Assembly: GCA_021432635.1 (NCBI GenBank)
Contig: MU270022.1
Location: 1,116,001 to 1,180,000 of the forward strand
Source of the DNA: Thozetella sp. PMI_491
Lineage: Eukaryota > Ascomycota > Sordariomycetes > Chaetosphaeriales > Chaetosphaeriaceae
Direction of reading: 5' to 3'
DNA length: 64,000 bases
The position numbers and the translations under genes were made by a program. The notes beneath the pieces were generated by a model. It did no database searches, was not told where the DNA came from, and saw only the letters and a list, made by a program, of their open reading frames with translations. Shown here in pieces: positions 11,374 to 22,529 of the stretch (its first letter is position 1; each line of letters begins with the position of its first letter).

Positions 11374-12857
11374 TCATCCGAATACAACGCCAGTATAGTG
11401 AAATGTAGAAGGATCCGTCTGATCAACGGAGTACTCCAATATTTGATCCCCCGATATGCCGTAAAACATGGCATCGGTAGTCATGGCGATGGCTGTGAAG
11501 TTAGTGGAGGGACCCGAAGAAAGCTTCGTACTTGCTATCGACCGGTATCCTGTGCCATCCCACCAGTTTGCGGACAACCCTCCTCCAGGGGCCAAGACGA
11601 GGAACATCCTCTTCGTGAAATGGTCCCAGGCAGTGCTCGCAAATTGCAGCGTTGGAGCCTGCCCAGGTAGGCTGTCACTTATGGAGAAGGCTTTGGCTAG
11701 GGAGGGACAATGTTAGCATGGCTGTCATCTTGACCTGATCAAACAGGAATAAGATACTAGAAGGAAGAGAGCAGGCCAGACGTACTAGAGTCCCAGCCCC
11801 CCGTTCCAGTCCAGCTATTAAGCGAGGCACCCCCACTCTTAGACTGCCACATGGCCGTCATTGTCGAGAGGAAATAACCCTGAAGCTCGGGCACAAGCGC
11901 AAAGCTCGAGTTGCCACTCACATCGCTACCCGATGCGATGGTATTCGGTGAGCGGAGGTTGGCCGCAGAAGCATCCTTCAAGTCGCCATTGACAGCCTGG
12001 TATATCACACGCCAGTAGCCCGAGGTGGTGGTGTCGTTGACAACTGGGCGCTGCCAGCTGGCAGCAATCGAAGAGCCAGGAGTCGCCGTGAGCTTGTTCG
12101 CGAACCAGTCCGGGTGCAAAGCCACCATGTCGTTCGTGCGGTCCCAGTAAATGCTTTGCACCCGGTAACTGGCATCGAAGTACCACACATGGATCTCGTG
12201 CACGCCGACCCAATCGTCCGTGGAGGAGCTAGCGAGCGACGAGCCAGACGCGAGCTTCAGGGTCATGACCGACCCGAGCTCGTCGCTAATATTGCGCGTC
12301 GTCCATGATGTGCTCCTCGAATCCCACATCCTCGCGACCAGGTTGCCGAGGCCGTCCTGGAAAAATACCGTCCTGTGCGCGACTCCATCCGAGTCGGTAT
12401 AATTTGACGCCGTAAGTCTAGAGCCACTCAATATTTTGCGATTTGGGTCGCCCTGCGCTGGTTTTTCTGTCGTGTTCGATGAAGTTGTGTGGAGCTGCGT
12501 GCCCAAGACGGAGCCCAGAACGACACCCATAACGATCAGGGCAGCAATAACAACCACCGTCACAATCCACCTCGTTTTTTTGTAGAATGGCCGAGGCGTC
12601 TCCGTCGGGTATCCATCGTATGGAGTCGTGTTTTGATATTCGGTCGCGCCTGCGTATGTCGCCTGTGGCGGATATGTCGCCGGACCTTGGTATGCCGTCA
12701 CATCTTGGTATCCCCCCACCCCTTGGTACCCCGTTCCTTCATAACCCGCGGCAACTTGATTGGCGACCAATTCCTTTTGCGCTTCCACGTAGACCTCGGG
12801 CGACGTGTGTGAGGGGTTTACCTCTAGCGTGCTATACTGGGGATGTACGCCCGCCAT
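11374..12857 (-). CDS. Type II membrane protein with fungal fucose-specific lectin-like domain
   Basis: Two exons, complement(11374..11696, 11786..12857), 464 aa; the 89-bp intron (GTACGT...CCTAG) joins phase 1. Layout: a cytosolic N-terminus with a Tyr/Gly/Gln-rich repetitive stretch (about residues 38-83, recurring GYQ/TYP/EYQ units), a basic stop, one membrane helix (about 97-119), a Thr/Ser-rich stalk, then about 330 residues outside. That ectodomain has repeated beta-propeller blades typical of the AAL-type fungal lectin fold, with recurring W and SxxxA motifs (for example VWYFD, SIYWD, AMWQS, NWWDG). Known soluble members bind fucosylated glycans. Here the lectin appears tethered to a membrane, so it could act as a surface or endomembrane glycan receptor (inference). 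Start chosen at the only upstream ATG. Confidence 0.88.
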
Positions 12858-14661
12858 GGAGGGCGCTGGAGGGATCGAAGGACGAAAGCCACGATCACGG
12901 CAAGGACGCTGGTGGTAGTTGCTTTTTGCGTGTTTGGTTCAGGAAAGACCTTGGGAGAAGGGCAGAGCAGAGCCCCTCCGCCAAGGCCATGTCATTTCAC
13001 TGCAAGGCTGCGAGTAGCGACCATTGGACCAGGTGTACCTAGCTTGGTACAAGGGGTTGGATCCTGAGAATGCGGTAGTAAGCAAGAAAGGGGGTATGAA
13101 GCGCTTCGGCACGACTGGCCGGCTCGGCCGCCAACGGTTTTTTGGCGCCGGTGTGGCCAATGAAATGAGGGCACAGCCTCATCTTGCCCACAGACCTGCG
13201 TGAGAATCAATACAGTCTGATCCAGGGCGCGAGGCGTAGAGGTTAGGTACGAAATGATTGTACAGTATACAGTATTGTACGGCAATAACAAACGGACAAG
13301 TTCCGCCGGGGGAGGTTCGTTCTCTGCAGTGCTATGCTGGCGGTCGACTGTTGGTCAGGCTGGCCATCAGCGCCGATCAGCGGGGAGAGGGAAACCTGGA
13401 AGGGAAGGCAGGCCTCGGACAGGGGGCAGAAAGAGGCAATGTGCTTTAGCGAGCGTATGTCGGTTCCAAATGAGCTACCCGGTTGAGGTAAAGACCTCTT
13501 GGCGGGTTGGGGGCGAGAAATGTAAGGGGCTAGCTCTGTGCTAGGCAATTAGCGAAGAGGAATTTATTCTCATCGCAACAGCCTAATAAAGTTGACACTC
13601 CGTTTCAGGTCCAAAGTCCTTCCGAGTTAAGAGAGTTTAAAAGTCAGCCTTACGGGCCGCTAAGTTTGGCATGGCTCTCTTATTTGGCTTTTATTCCCGA
13701 ATCTGCCGATTAAGTCTTTTCTATTATTAAGTGGTAGTCTCTATATACTTAAGACTCTGCCTCACTCAATCCTGACTTTGCAGCATCCCATTTTTAAGTA
13801 TTTGGTATCTCCGGGGCTAGTTTAAACTAGGGAGTACTACATAGTCGCTTCTGCTTTCTGCTTTCTGGTTATCTGGCTCCGATATTTGCAGCTTTGAGAC
13901 CGATTCACCAAGTCTTCTAGCTAGGACGGTTCTTACTTAAGTCGATAGTTATTTGACGTGCTTTAACTAGCTTTCACTTAGCGGGGTTTCTCCCTCTCGG
14001 CGGTCCAAATTGCAAGGCGATCCGTGGCGCTAGATCGTAAACGAAATACGGGGCACCGCTATAGAGGCATAATAAGAGCACCAAACATGGGTCGTGTTCT
14101 GGCTCGAGTCTTATCAGAGTGTCATCAATCCGTGTAGCGAGTTAGAGCCATCGAGTCATTCATGTCCGCCTTTTCCATCAACAGTCGCAGCAGTTTCGAA
14201 AACGTTTCTGGGCTTCATCAATCCCGTTTGGGTTTCCAGAGACGTGACAACTGCAATAGCTCCCGGCTATCTTCTTCTCTGGAGTCTAGTCTACAGCCAT
14301 AGGGTAGAAAGCGACTGAATGCGATGACCAAGTCACGATAATCTTGAATAAATAACCAGTTTATAGGTTGGATTACAAGAGAGATTTAACTTGACCTAGT
14401 CCATGGAGTTAACACGTTATGCTAAGGATCTCCCTCAGAAGACTATGTCAAGTGTTAATTTCTTATCATCCCAGGGAGTGCATCTGCGCATGTTATCTAC
14501 ATTATCGGTCTTATTTCCGTTTGTATGACAGAATAGTTAGAAGTCGGGAAATTAGCTGTGCTTTCCCGCTCCTCTCCGGGTCACTTCGTGTGGTTCGTCA
14601 ACCTTATGGTACTAGAAGCAGGCTTTAAACTCTAATGACAAGTCTGGACTCGTCTCGAAGG

Positions 14662-14690
14662 GTTTTTAGCAACTGGATTTTTAGCAACTG
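14662..14690. repeat. Tandem duplication of a 15-bp unit
   Basis: A 15-base unit ending in TTTTTAGCAACTG occurs twice head to tail with one mismatch in its second base. It lies inside the gene-free stretch and has no evident function. Confidence 0.7.
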
Positions 14691-15301
14691 AACAGGAACC
14701 CGATTGTACGTTTTCGTTTCTTATTGGCTGTCTAGTGGCCCCTAAGAAGCGCCCGGCCTAGCTAGGAAGAGACCACTTTTTATCTCCCGAGGGAAAGTTT
14801 GCTGCATGATATTGAAGCCCCTTTTAATGCTAACCGTCTGATTTCGACTTCTGACTAGGTAAATATGATAGGCTTATACTTTCCGCCTATAGGAAGATCG
14901 GGATGGTGGTCAGGGCGACAGGCAGGGTAGTCTCTTCTAGACGCTTTGCCAGGTATATAAAGCGCCTTCATATTGGAGAATGCGCGGATTCATAAAGTAT
15001 GAGCTGGTGGTGATACTATTACCTACCGATGACTCTTGTGGTATTATCGATGGTACGAATCTCCAATTGTCACTAACTCGTGCGGTCTAATATCGACTTG
15101 TTTCGAGCGTGACTTGCGCGGCTGCGTATGCTACTGCTAAACAAGAGTCGTTCGAAGTTTACCGCAAGTTTCGCTCTCCGTAATCTTCGCCGTCTCGAAT
15201 CCCGAGGCACCCGGAGCCTTTTCGCGCAAGTAGATGGGTTTTTATGTGCTTCTAGCTCTCAAGGCTTCGAGACCACGCCATAGCCAAGCTGCTAGCGGTA
15301 A

Positions 15302-15852
15302 TCATGGAAATCCTAACCACCGTCGTTTTAGAAATAAGATTCGAGGCTTCACCAAAAGGAAAAAGCTTCCTGCCCAGATACGACCGCGTTTAGGACGCGT
15401 TTGGAGGAGTTGATTACGACCGACCCAAAAAAGGACGACTGTAGGCATTCGTGTGTGGCGTTTTTGACATTCCATATAAAATATAGCTCTCTCCGGGGGG
15501 AGACGGATGTATCGGCAAATGGCTCTTGCATCTCTAGGATGCCAGCATTCCTGTATCGGCGGACTCCGACCGGGCATGCGAGGTGCCGGGGAGTTTCCGG
15601 CGTTGCCCAATGTGCAGTTTGGTAAATCACTGACGTGTATACTTCGAAGACGCCGGGTTGATTCAATAAAATTCCTAGGCTTCTGCCCAATGGATCCTTG
15701 CAGACGGCGACGGCCTTGCGCTGGAATGCTCTCAGACCGGGCAAGCGAACCAACCTAGCTTTGTTTGCTCGACGAGGACAGGGCTGTTCGCATGCTCGCA
15801 AGGCGCCGCAGTAGACGCACCAGGCGCTATCAGCCCTTTCGGTGAAAGCCAC
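15302..15852 (-). other. Orphan open frames with Cys pairs, possible transposon relic
   Basis: Two overlapping minus-strand frames (15349-15852, 167 codons; 15302-15610, 102 codons) are the longest open stretches of the gene-free region. The longer one has a C-x2-C then C-x3-C arrangement near its start, followed by basic and proline-rich sequence. No start context, intron or family was recognised. It could be a remnant of a repeat-encoded zinc-knuckle protein, or chance. Confidence 0.25.
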
Positions 15853-16568
15853 TTGGTTCTAGGAGGTTCTTTTTTTTTATTGTACCCAAAGGCGGCATGC
15901 TCTAACACAGCTTTACGCCTTTGTGCAGCCACACCAAGGCCCCCAACCAAGTGTGGTTTGGTCAGCTATGCGTCATAGACAAGTTTACGCAGTCGCGTAG
16001 TGCATATCCAATAAAGAAGTGAAAGAAAGCCAAATGATCCATTTGTAACACCTGTAACATCAGGTAACGGGATAATGCATCAAGGGGGAGGCTGCATGAA
16101 ATGCTATGGTCTGGACGAAGCTTGACTCGTCGCCAGCACCGCTGATCCAAGAAGCAGGCGTCTTACACATAGTTCTGAGACGCGAAGAGAGGGGCATTGA
16201 AAAGCTAGCTTAATGAATCGGCAGGAGCGATCTGACTAGATACCTGCACATGTCGGCCTAGACGTGTACCTGCCCAGGCAACTTCCCTCACTGACGACTG
16301 AAGCCTCCGAGGTACAATAGGCGTGACGTAGGGCTAGCACTTTTCATTGGCCGAGTCCCCCCCACTAGCGTGGGGCCACCCGCGTGCCCGGGAAAAGCCC
16401 CCACTTCGAGCTTCGTGGTTTGAGCGTGCTTGATTGGCGCATTGGCACATTGGTGCCGATAGCTGGCGCCGATGGAAACTGCGCATTGCGCTGCCTTTGG
16501 GTGCGCCTAGGCTGTTGCTGCTGAACAGAACTTCGGTCAGCGATTGTGTACACATAGATCTCGGCCGC

Positions 16569-16575
16569 TATAAAG
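16569..16575 (+). promoter_or_regulatory. TATA-like element upstream of the HET gene
   Basis: TATAAAG lies 163 bp before the ATG at 16738, in an otherwise ORF-free leader. The position is plausible for a core promoter with a leader of about 130 nt; assignment is by sequence only. Confidence 0.4.
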
Positions 16576-16737
16576 GACCGATATCCCCCAATCTCATTAG
16601 CATATGCCTGACTTCGGCCAGCAGAATTGGCACACGGCGCCACCGGATACACTTGCAGGGGGGTTTTCCATTCTTGCGAACACGCAAAACATGCTGAGGC
16701 CGGGAGGACGCCAATTGCGATCTCACGGCAGATAACC

Positions 16738-19191
16738 ATGTGGCTTCTGGATGTACGGAAATTTCAACTCCGTTTCTTCGATAATATTGACAATGCCCCG
16801 CCTTTCGCCGCCCTCTCTCATTGCTGGGAGGCCAACGAGGTGACCTTTGCCGACCTGCGCGATCCAGACAAGGCCGCTCGGAAAGCCGGCCACTTGAAGC
16901 TCCGTCGAGCATGCCAAACCGCTGAAGGCCTGGGCTTGCAATGGCTCTGGGCCGACACCGTGTGCATCAACCGCTCGTCAAGTGCGGAGCTCACTGAGAG
17001 CGTAAACTCGTCCTTTCGGTGGTATCGGCAATGCCAAGTCTGCATCGTGCACTTGAGCGACTACCCCTCCAACGAGCAACAGCCGGCTGATGTCAAGACC
17101 ACCCTTAGCCGGTGTAGGTGGGTTCGGCGGGCCTGGACGCTCCAAGAGCTCATCGCCCCGAGCAAAGTGCAGTTCTATGACGAAAACTGGGTGTGCATCG
17201 GCTCCAAGGACTCTCTCATCCCTGTGCTCTCTGAGATTACTCGGATCGACACGGCTGCCTTGGAGGATCCTGAGTGCCTCTTTGACTTCTCCGTCGGTCG
17301 GCGCATGTCTTGGGCGGCCAAACGGGAGGCTCGCCATGTGGAAGATATCGCGTACGCTCTCGTCGGCCTGTTTGGAGTGAGCCTCCCGGTCCTCTACGGT
17401 GAAGGGCGGAGAGCCTTCATCAAGCTGCAAGAGGAGATCATGAAAGAGACGGAAGACGCCTCGCTGTTTGCCTGGAAATCCCACGATGACCAGAAATACC
17501 GAGGTCTCCTGGCCCACAGCCCATCAGAGTTTCGCCATTTCGCCAGCCGCCCTTCCACGGCGCCGCTTAAGATCCGCGGCGATATATTCATCTCATCTGC
17601 AGGCTTCACAATCGAAGACCATTTCGGGAGTCATGGAGCCGCTCAGGATGTCATACTCGCCCTTTACGGTGATGAGGAGCCTGACAAGTCGCCTATTGGA
17701 GTCATATTTAAAGAGTGGAACGACCGATGGGTGCGATCTACTCCTCAGCTTATTTTGAATCTCTCGAGCCTGCCGGTAGACTCGACAAGAAGAATACGCG
17801 TAAAGCGTGACATAGACGAGCGAACATCGGGCATGATTTCTAGAGCCGTCACACAAGGCGGCAACCTACACCAACGTGCAGCGGGAATATCCAAACAAGC
17901 CCCGGCACCTAAGCGAGAAGGGACTGGAGAAAGCCTCGCTCAGCCATCCTATGTGACGCATCCCCAATCACCCAGAACGGGGTCCTCGAGCATAGGAAGG
18001 CTCGTTCCGAATCACTACGCTAAATCGGTTGATACGGAAACCATCTGGTCTGGAATTGGCACTGCACCTACAGTCAGCCTTGCGCCGCGCGGTGAGCCTT
18101 GCAACCCCAGCTACATAGCTTCCACAAGCGCTATGACTAGCCCTCGGATCCGGTGCGCCTCTCCCGAGAATATTGGCTGCCATGCTGCGGCCCCTGTGGT
18201 CGAAGAGGAGCTGTCAATATACAATGGCACGGCCTCGGAATGCGACGATTCGGGCGAGGACGACATGCAACTGTTCATGGTCCCTCCGCCCACGCAACTA
18301 CAATTGGATCCGGACCATACCTTTGCAACAGTCAAAGATGAGCTCACAGAACATGCGCTGGATGAATTCCCTCACTACCTCTCGAGTAATTCCTACTCGA
18401 AGCGGGCGAAGAAAGAGACCACCGGCTCTGCTAGTAAGAGACGAAAGTCGGAGTCATTCGATGCCCATGTCGAGATTCAAAAGCCGACGGACTTGGAAGA
18501 CGAGGATATGGTCGTTGTAGGGTATAGAAAACTGTGCAGACCAGCCCTAGCCTGTCCATTCTACCGTCGCAACCCAGCAAAGTACCGAGAATGTCTAAAA
18601 ACAGCGCACTTGCCGGATATCAAAGCTCTGAAGCAGCATCTCTGGACCGATCACCGCCGGCCGTACTTCTGCTCAGTCTGTCGCACAATATTTGAGACAG
18701 CCGCAGCATGCAGTGACCACGTTCGGAGGCGCGAGTGCACTGAGCGGGAAGAGCCGGAAATCGAGGGCATCACCGAGGATGAGGTGCAGGGTCTTGCTCA
18801 TAAGCTGAATCCCTCCCTCTCCCTGCAAGACCGATGGTTCCATATCTGGGACATCGTCTTCCCCGGAGAGGAGCACCCTTTACAGCCATGCCTAAGCGGG
18901 AATTTGGAAACCCTGGTGTGTCTTCTGCGAGAGTTCTGGGCTGAACATGGCGAAGAGCTAACGTCCGAGTTCCTGGACGCGAGGAAAATGCTGGAATATT
19001 CGGTTCAGGACGAAGAGCGCAACCTGAAAGCCCTCTACGTGACGGTGCTTGAGCAGCTCATAGAGAAGGCTGTGAGCCGCTTGGGCGATGGCGAGGTGGG
19101 GGCGACCAATATAGTCACGACTTGGAACGTAATGGATGTGGTGCAGGGACTCCGCTCGCAGCATACTATTTCATTTGGTGCAACCATGTAA
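16738..19191 (+). CDS. HET-domain protein with C-terminal twin zinc-finger module
   Basis: Single exon, 817 aa. The frame is open further upstream, but 16738 is the first ATG and matches the usual start of the HET-E/HET-D type (MWLLDV, compare family MRLL). Residues 1-240 form the HET domain: the ALSHCW motif, the central WADTVCIN motif, and the RRAWTLQELI and YEN-like YDENW motifs. The middle (about 300-590) is low in structure and rich in Ser/Pro, with an acidic patch and a basic KRAKK/KRRK-like patch. Residues 605-710 carry C606-x12-C619-x14-H634-x4-H639, then C645-x2-C648-x12-H661-x5-C667, and finally W700, W704 and FPG 708-710. No NACHT or WD repeats. HET domains trigger cell death in vegetative incompatibility. 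The C-terminal module also occurs in the two neighbouring genes. Confidence 0.93.
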   Translation: MWLLDVRKFQLRFFDNIDNAPPFAALSHCWEANEVTFADLRDPDKAARKAGHLKLRRACQTAEGLGLQWLWADTVCINRSSSAELTESVNSSFRWYRQCQVCIVHLSDYPSNEQQPADVKTTLSRCRWVRRAWTLQELIAPSKVQFYDENWVCIGSKDSLIPVLSEITRIDTAALEDPECLFDFSVGRRMSWAAKREARHVEDIAYALVGLFGVSLPVLYGEGRRAFIKLQEEIMKETEDASLFAWKSHDDQKYRGLLAHSPSEFRHFASRPSTAPLKIRGDIFISSAGFTIEDHFGSHGAAQDVILALYGDEEPDKSPIGVIFKEWNDRWVRSTPQLILNLSSLPVDSTRRIRVKRDIDERTSGMISRAVTQGGNLHQRAAGISKQAPAPKREGTGESLAQPSYVTHPQSPRTGSSSIGRLVPNHYAKSVDTETIWSGIGTAPTVSLAPRGEPCNPSYIASTSAMTSPRIRCASPENIGCHAAAPVVEEELSIYNGTASECDDSGEDDMQLFMVPPPTQLQLDPDHTFATVKDELTEHALDEFPHYLSSNSYSKRAKKETTGSASKRRKSESFDAHVEIQKPTDLEDEDMVVVGYRKLCRPALACPFYRRNPAKYRECLKTAHLPDIKALKQHLWTDHRRPYFCSVCRTIFETAAACSDHVRRRECTEREEPEIEGITEDEVQGLAHKLNPSLSLQDRWFHIWDIVFPGEEHPLQPCLSGNLETLVCLLREFWAEHGEELTSEFLDARKMLEYSVQDEERNLKALYVTVLEQLIEKAVSRLGDGEVGATNIVTTWNVMDVVQGLRSQHTISFGATM

Positions 19192-19789
19192 TATCTCATA
19201 GAAGCTTGAGCCTCAGGGTCTACAACGGGAGATACTGTATTTTAGGAGCATATTTTTCATTCGGTACTAGAGCCAAAGAAGATAAGGAGGAAGGGGGTTT
19301 GACAATACCGAATCTTCGACCTAGAGCTAATGGCCACCACCTAAGTGCCTTTGGACGCTCGTGCCAGCCAATACATACGAACTACATCTGCAGTTACTAG
19401 TGCTGCCAGATTTAATGGCATTCTGCTTCACTCTTTTGACGGGACTATGTAGTCGCTGAGTGCCTTGCGGGTAAGCCTTCCTGCCACACCGATGGTTACT
19501 GGCCGCCCCCACAAATGGGGCAATACGCGCGTTACTGATATCACAGCCTTGCAGGTTCACATTAGGCTTTGGGGCATGCCCCCTTGTTGCTACGAGTCGC
19601 ATTAACTATGGGCAAGGGCATTACACCAAGACCTCCAGCCGAGTACATCTTTCTCGTAGATGAAGATAGCACTTATTCAGAGAAAATATTTGAAGTCCTA
19701 ATATGATGCTATAAGTGAGTAGCTTGATTTTCCCCCATATTTACAAAACCCAGCGACTTCGAGCCCATAAGCTCCCTATAAATGTAACC
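19192..19789. other. Convergent spacer between the HET gene and its module paralogue
   Basis: This 598-bp stretch holds the 3' flanks of both genes. No gene, repeat or terminator signal was recognised. Confidence 0.5.
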
Positions 19790-21517
19790 TTAGTTCTCAT
19801 CCTTCACCCATGGCTCCAGAAAATCAAAACCCTCATCCATCAAGTCCTCCCACTGCCCGTCAAATATCAACGGCGAAGAACCAGCGCCTTGGAACGTAGC
19901 CATACCCGCTGTGTCACAGTGAAAGGCAGTGTTGGCAAATTCAACACCCCCATTCCGAAAATCGGCTTGCGAGCTGTTAAACCTGCTGTCGTCTCCAAAG
20001 CCCTGAATGCTCTCGTACGGCAAACTAGTGCCCGGCACCGTCGCAAGATACGATTCGCAGGGCGACGGGGGCGACGGGGGCGACATTGCTGCCCCGGCGA
20101 GCTCGGAACCTTCCCTCGAAGTCTCAGATAGGCTGTGCAGGAGCAACCTGATAGTGGAGTCCAAGTCTTCTCTATCCAAACCGCCGAGACGGTCACGCCC
20201 TACGACCGTCGAGATGATATCTGAGCTCCGACTTCCCCAGACGGTCCGGAGGAGCTGGATCGCCTCGTCGATGTAGTTGCCTACGTACACCGACTCGGGC
20301 CGGCTGACACCAGGAAAAATTATGTCCCACATGTCGTGCCACTGTCCTTCTATGGTTTTGCCGCGGCTGATATACTGCTGGTTCAGCCTTTTCTTCCCCT
20401 CCGGCGAAACACCATCGAACTGCGGTGGGTCGCGGATCTCACAGCTGGTGCTGCGGGTGTGCTCGTCTCGGTGCACGGCGCTCTCAAAAACATCGTAGCA
20501 CCGGGCGCAGTAGAAATCAGGCTGGCTGTGGCACCTGGTGATGTGCTGCTTGACGTCTTTGATGCGACGTAGCTGATAGTGAAGACACTTTTGGTACTTC
20601 TGGCGGTTCTTCTTGTAGAAGGGACATGCGAGCAGGGGCTCTGGCCCTTTGTCGGACTCTTGTGTCCGTCGCCGCGCAATAGGAGAGCGCTCGTCACCCA
20701 AGTCGGAGCCTGGAGTCTCCCCGAATGCAGCTTTGTGATGTCTTTTTTTCGACGATGTCTGCCCTGTACTTCCACCTCTTGACATCGAGTTCCCGTAGCT
20801 GGGGCCGTTCCCTGCGGAGTTGGATTTCTCCGGCACTGGGTTGTCCTCTATCGAGATAGTTTGTATGGCGTCGTGGCCATGCGGGTATGATGTTTCCGAC
20901 CCAATACTAGACCGTGGACTAAACGAGGAAATGCTATCTCCAGTTCGGTCCGAGAAGTCATCCCGGTTGAGATCTGCCTCGCATGTGGATGGAGGACTTT
21001 GTTGCATGGTGGGTGCCAATGCCTCATATTCTCGCGGGCTCGTTTGTGCATCTATATCGGGTGGTCGAACTCGTTCTAGTGCACGGAGTAGTACGGGATC
21101 TGGATTCCTCTCAGGAGTCGCGGTGGTCAACGATCGATAAGACTTCATGTCTTGATGCGTTGGGGGTACTAGAGCAGCGATTCTCTGAGTTAGTGAAGAC
21201 AGGTCGAGGTTACGAGACACCTCACAGTTGCGTGGCTTGGTGAACTGTGACCCGCAGAGTCTAACATCCTCCTCTGAAATGGCATGCGTTCGTTGTTGTG
21301 GCTCAAGAAACGCGTCTACTACCGGGCTACTCTTGGGCATCAGTGGAGTAAGAGGTGGTGACAACATCTTAGTTCGACCGCTCTGAGCAGAGGACGGTTT
21401 GGCCCGCTTGACATCCCGCTCCAGATTCGACGTTTCGGGACTTGAAGATGATGCTGATCCGCAGCGTGGCCTGCGGAGATTCGGGCTGGATGCAGGGCCA
21501 TCAGAAGGTGTCTTCAT
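19790..21517 (-). CDS. HET-less paralogue carrying the twin zinc-finger module
   Basis: Single exon, 575 aa, ATG at 21517. Residues 1-290 are disordered, rich in Ser, Pro and charged residues, with basic patches. Residues 297-403 are the same module as in the convergent HET protein: C298-x12-C311-x13-H325-x4-H330, C337-x2-C340-x12-H353-x5-C359, W393, W397 and FPG 401-403, with almost identical spacing. After it come a helical stretch and an acidic aromatic C-terminus (about 545-575) that resembles a transactivation tail. Function unknown. Candidates are a zinc-dependent DNA- or protein-binding regulator, or a partner or decoy for the HET protein. Confidence 0.9.
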   Translation of the reverse strand: MKTPSDGPASSPNLRRPRCGSASSSSPETSNLERDVKRAKPSSAQSGRTKMLSPPLTPLMPKSSPVVDAFLEPQQRTHAISEEDVRLCGSQFTKPRNCEVSRNLDLSSLTQRIAALVPPTHQDMKSYRSLTTATPERNPDPVLLRALERVRPPDIDAQTSPREYEALAPTMQQSPPSTCEADLNRDDFSDRTGDSISSFSPRSSIGSETSYPHGHDAIQTISIEDNPVPEKSNSAGNGPSYGNSMSRGGSTGQTSSKKRHHKAAFGETPGSDLGDERSPIARRRTQESDKGPEPLLACPFYKKNRQKYQKCLHYQLRRIKDVKQHITRCHSQPDFYCARCYDVFESAVHRDEHTRSTSCEIRDPPQFDGVSPEGKKRLNQQYISRGKTIEGQWHDMWDIIFPGVSRPESVYVGNYIDEAIQLLRTVWGSRSSDIISTVVGRDRLGGLDREDLDSTIRLLLHSLSETSREGSELAGAAMSPPSPPSPCESYLATVPGTSLPYESIQGFGDDSRFNSSQADFRNGGVEFANTAFHCDTAGMATFQGAGSSPLIFDGQWEDLMDEGFDFLEPWVKDEN

Positions 21518-22529
21518 GGCTCATAGGGTCTTCCAGATGCAATGGTATTCTCTATAGAGAATGCGTGTATGCTCACTTGATAGATAGCGTGAAGGCGTCG
21601 TAAGGCAACCAGCACCAGCGGACAAGGCAACTGAAGAGTAGGCGTCTAGGGCTCGGAGGTAAATGGCACCTACACTAGCCCGAATGGTGGCTTCGAGGCC
21701 CGAAAGAGACGGCTATCTTAGTGCAAATAGCACTGAATTAATGCCTGGGTGTGGCGTTTCCCACTCGGCGTTCGAGAGTAACACTTTTGATGGCGACTGT
21801 GTGTTGATACACGATTGGAAACACGTCTCAGTGTTAGGCAGACTGTAAGCCAAGGCACGAGATTCGGGGCACCACAGTGGTGTCATGCTAATGTCCACCC
21901 GGGGATTTTGGGAGGCATTCATTGGCTGCGAGGGGTCTTACGACAGCAGGTTCTGGCAGTACGCAACTGCGTAGGTCGGCATTGCCTCTTCCTCAGCCAC
22001 TCGCCTTGCCGCAATGGCGGCCTCAGGGCCATCCTCCAATGATGGGAAGCGATTTCGCCCCTCCCCGGGTGGGCCTACTCAATTGCGTAGGGGGGCCAGT
22101 AGTGCAGTATTTGGCAGCGACTTGTGCAGTCGTGTCGGGGAAGCGCCCAAGTATATCCTATAACATGCACGCGTGTTGAGGCCTGGGCTCTCGCAGCAAG
22201 TCAGCCTTGGAGGAGAGTCGGATGTGAGAATGGATACTGGATAATATACATTGTTGTATACAAGTTCTAAAGGATGCCCTAATAGCAACGACGTATCGAG
22301 TAATTAACCTGCTGTACTTCAATGCCCTTTCCAGGCTAAGTGAGGCTGCCCAAGTTGCCTCTATGGAAGGTGTGCCTTTCAACCATGCAGGGTCGTCCAG
22401 CGCCTGCCAGCGTGGCTATGCCTTGGTTGATTCCCACCACACTGGAACCTCGCCCTAATCCGCTCCGGCCCCTGCCCCCCCCTTCCACCCTCTTCTCACC
22501 TCCCTACAACGCACATCACCAAAGGGACA
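21518..22529. other. Intergenic region
   Basis: This is promoter and leader of the minus-strand module gene at 21517 and the 3' flank of the small gene at 22530. Only short frames; nothing recognised. Confidence 0.5.

Larger units (their letters stand above)
12858..16737. other. 3.9-kb gene-free, partly degenerate region
   Basis: No complete gene is visible. The part 12.86-13.3 kb is probably promoter of the lectin gene. From about 13.56 to 15.3 kb the sequence is poor in long frames on all six tracks, comparatively AT-rich, and contains small duplications. From 15.3 to 15.85 kb a minus-strand frame is open (listed separately). The last few hundred bases hold the promoter of the HET gene. 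The aspect is that of a mutated repeat or transposon remnant, but no terminal repeats or transposase motifs could be identified. Confidence 0.45.

Noticed and set aside
15349-15852. 167-codon minus-strand frame as a gene
   Set aside because: No start context, no splice partner and no recognisable family; kept only as a possible repeat relic.
16627-16737. Upstream extension of the HET protein by 37 residues
   Set aside because: It would start at a TTG; the ATG at 16738 matches the usual N-terminus of HET-E-type proteins.
19715-20572. Plus-strand frames over the 575-aa module gene
   Set aside because: Shadows of the minus-strand coding sequence, whose domain is clear.
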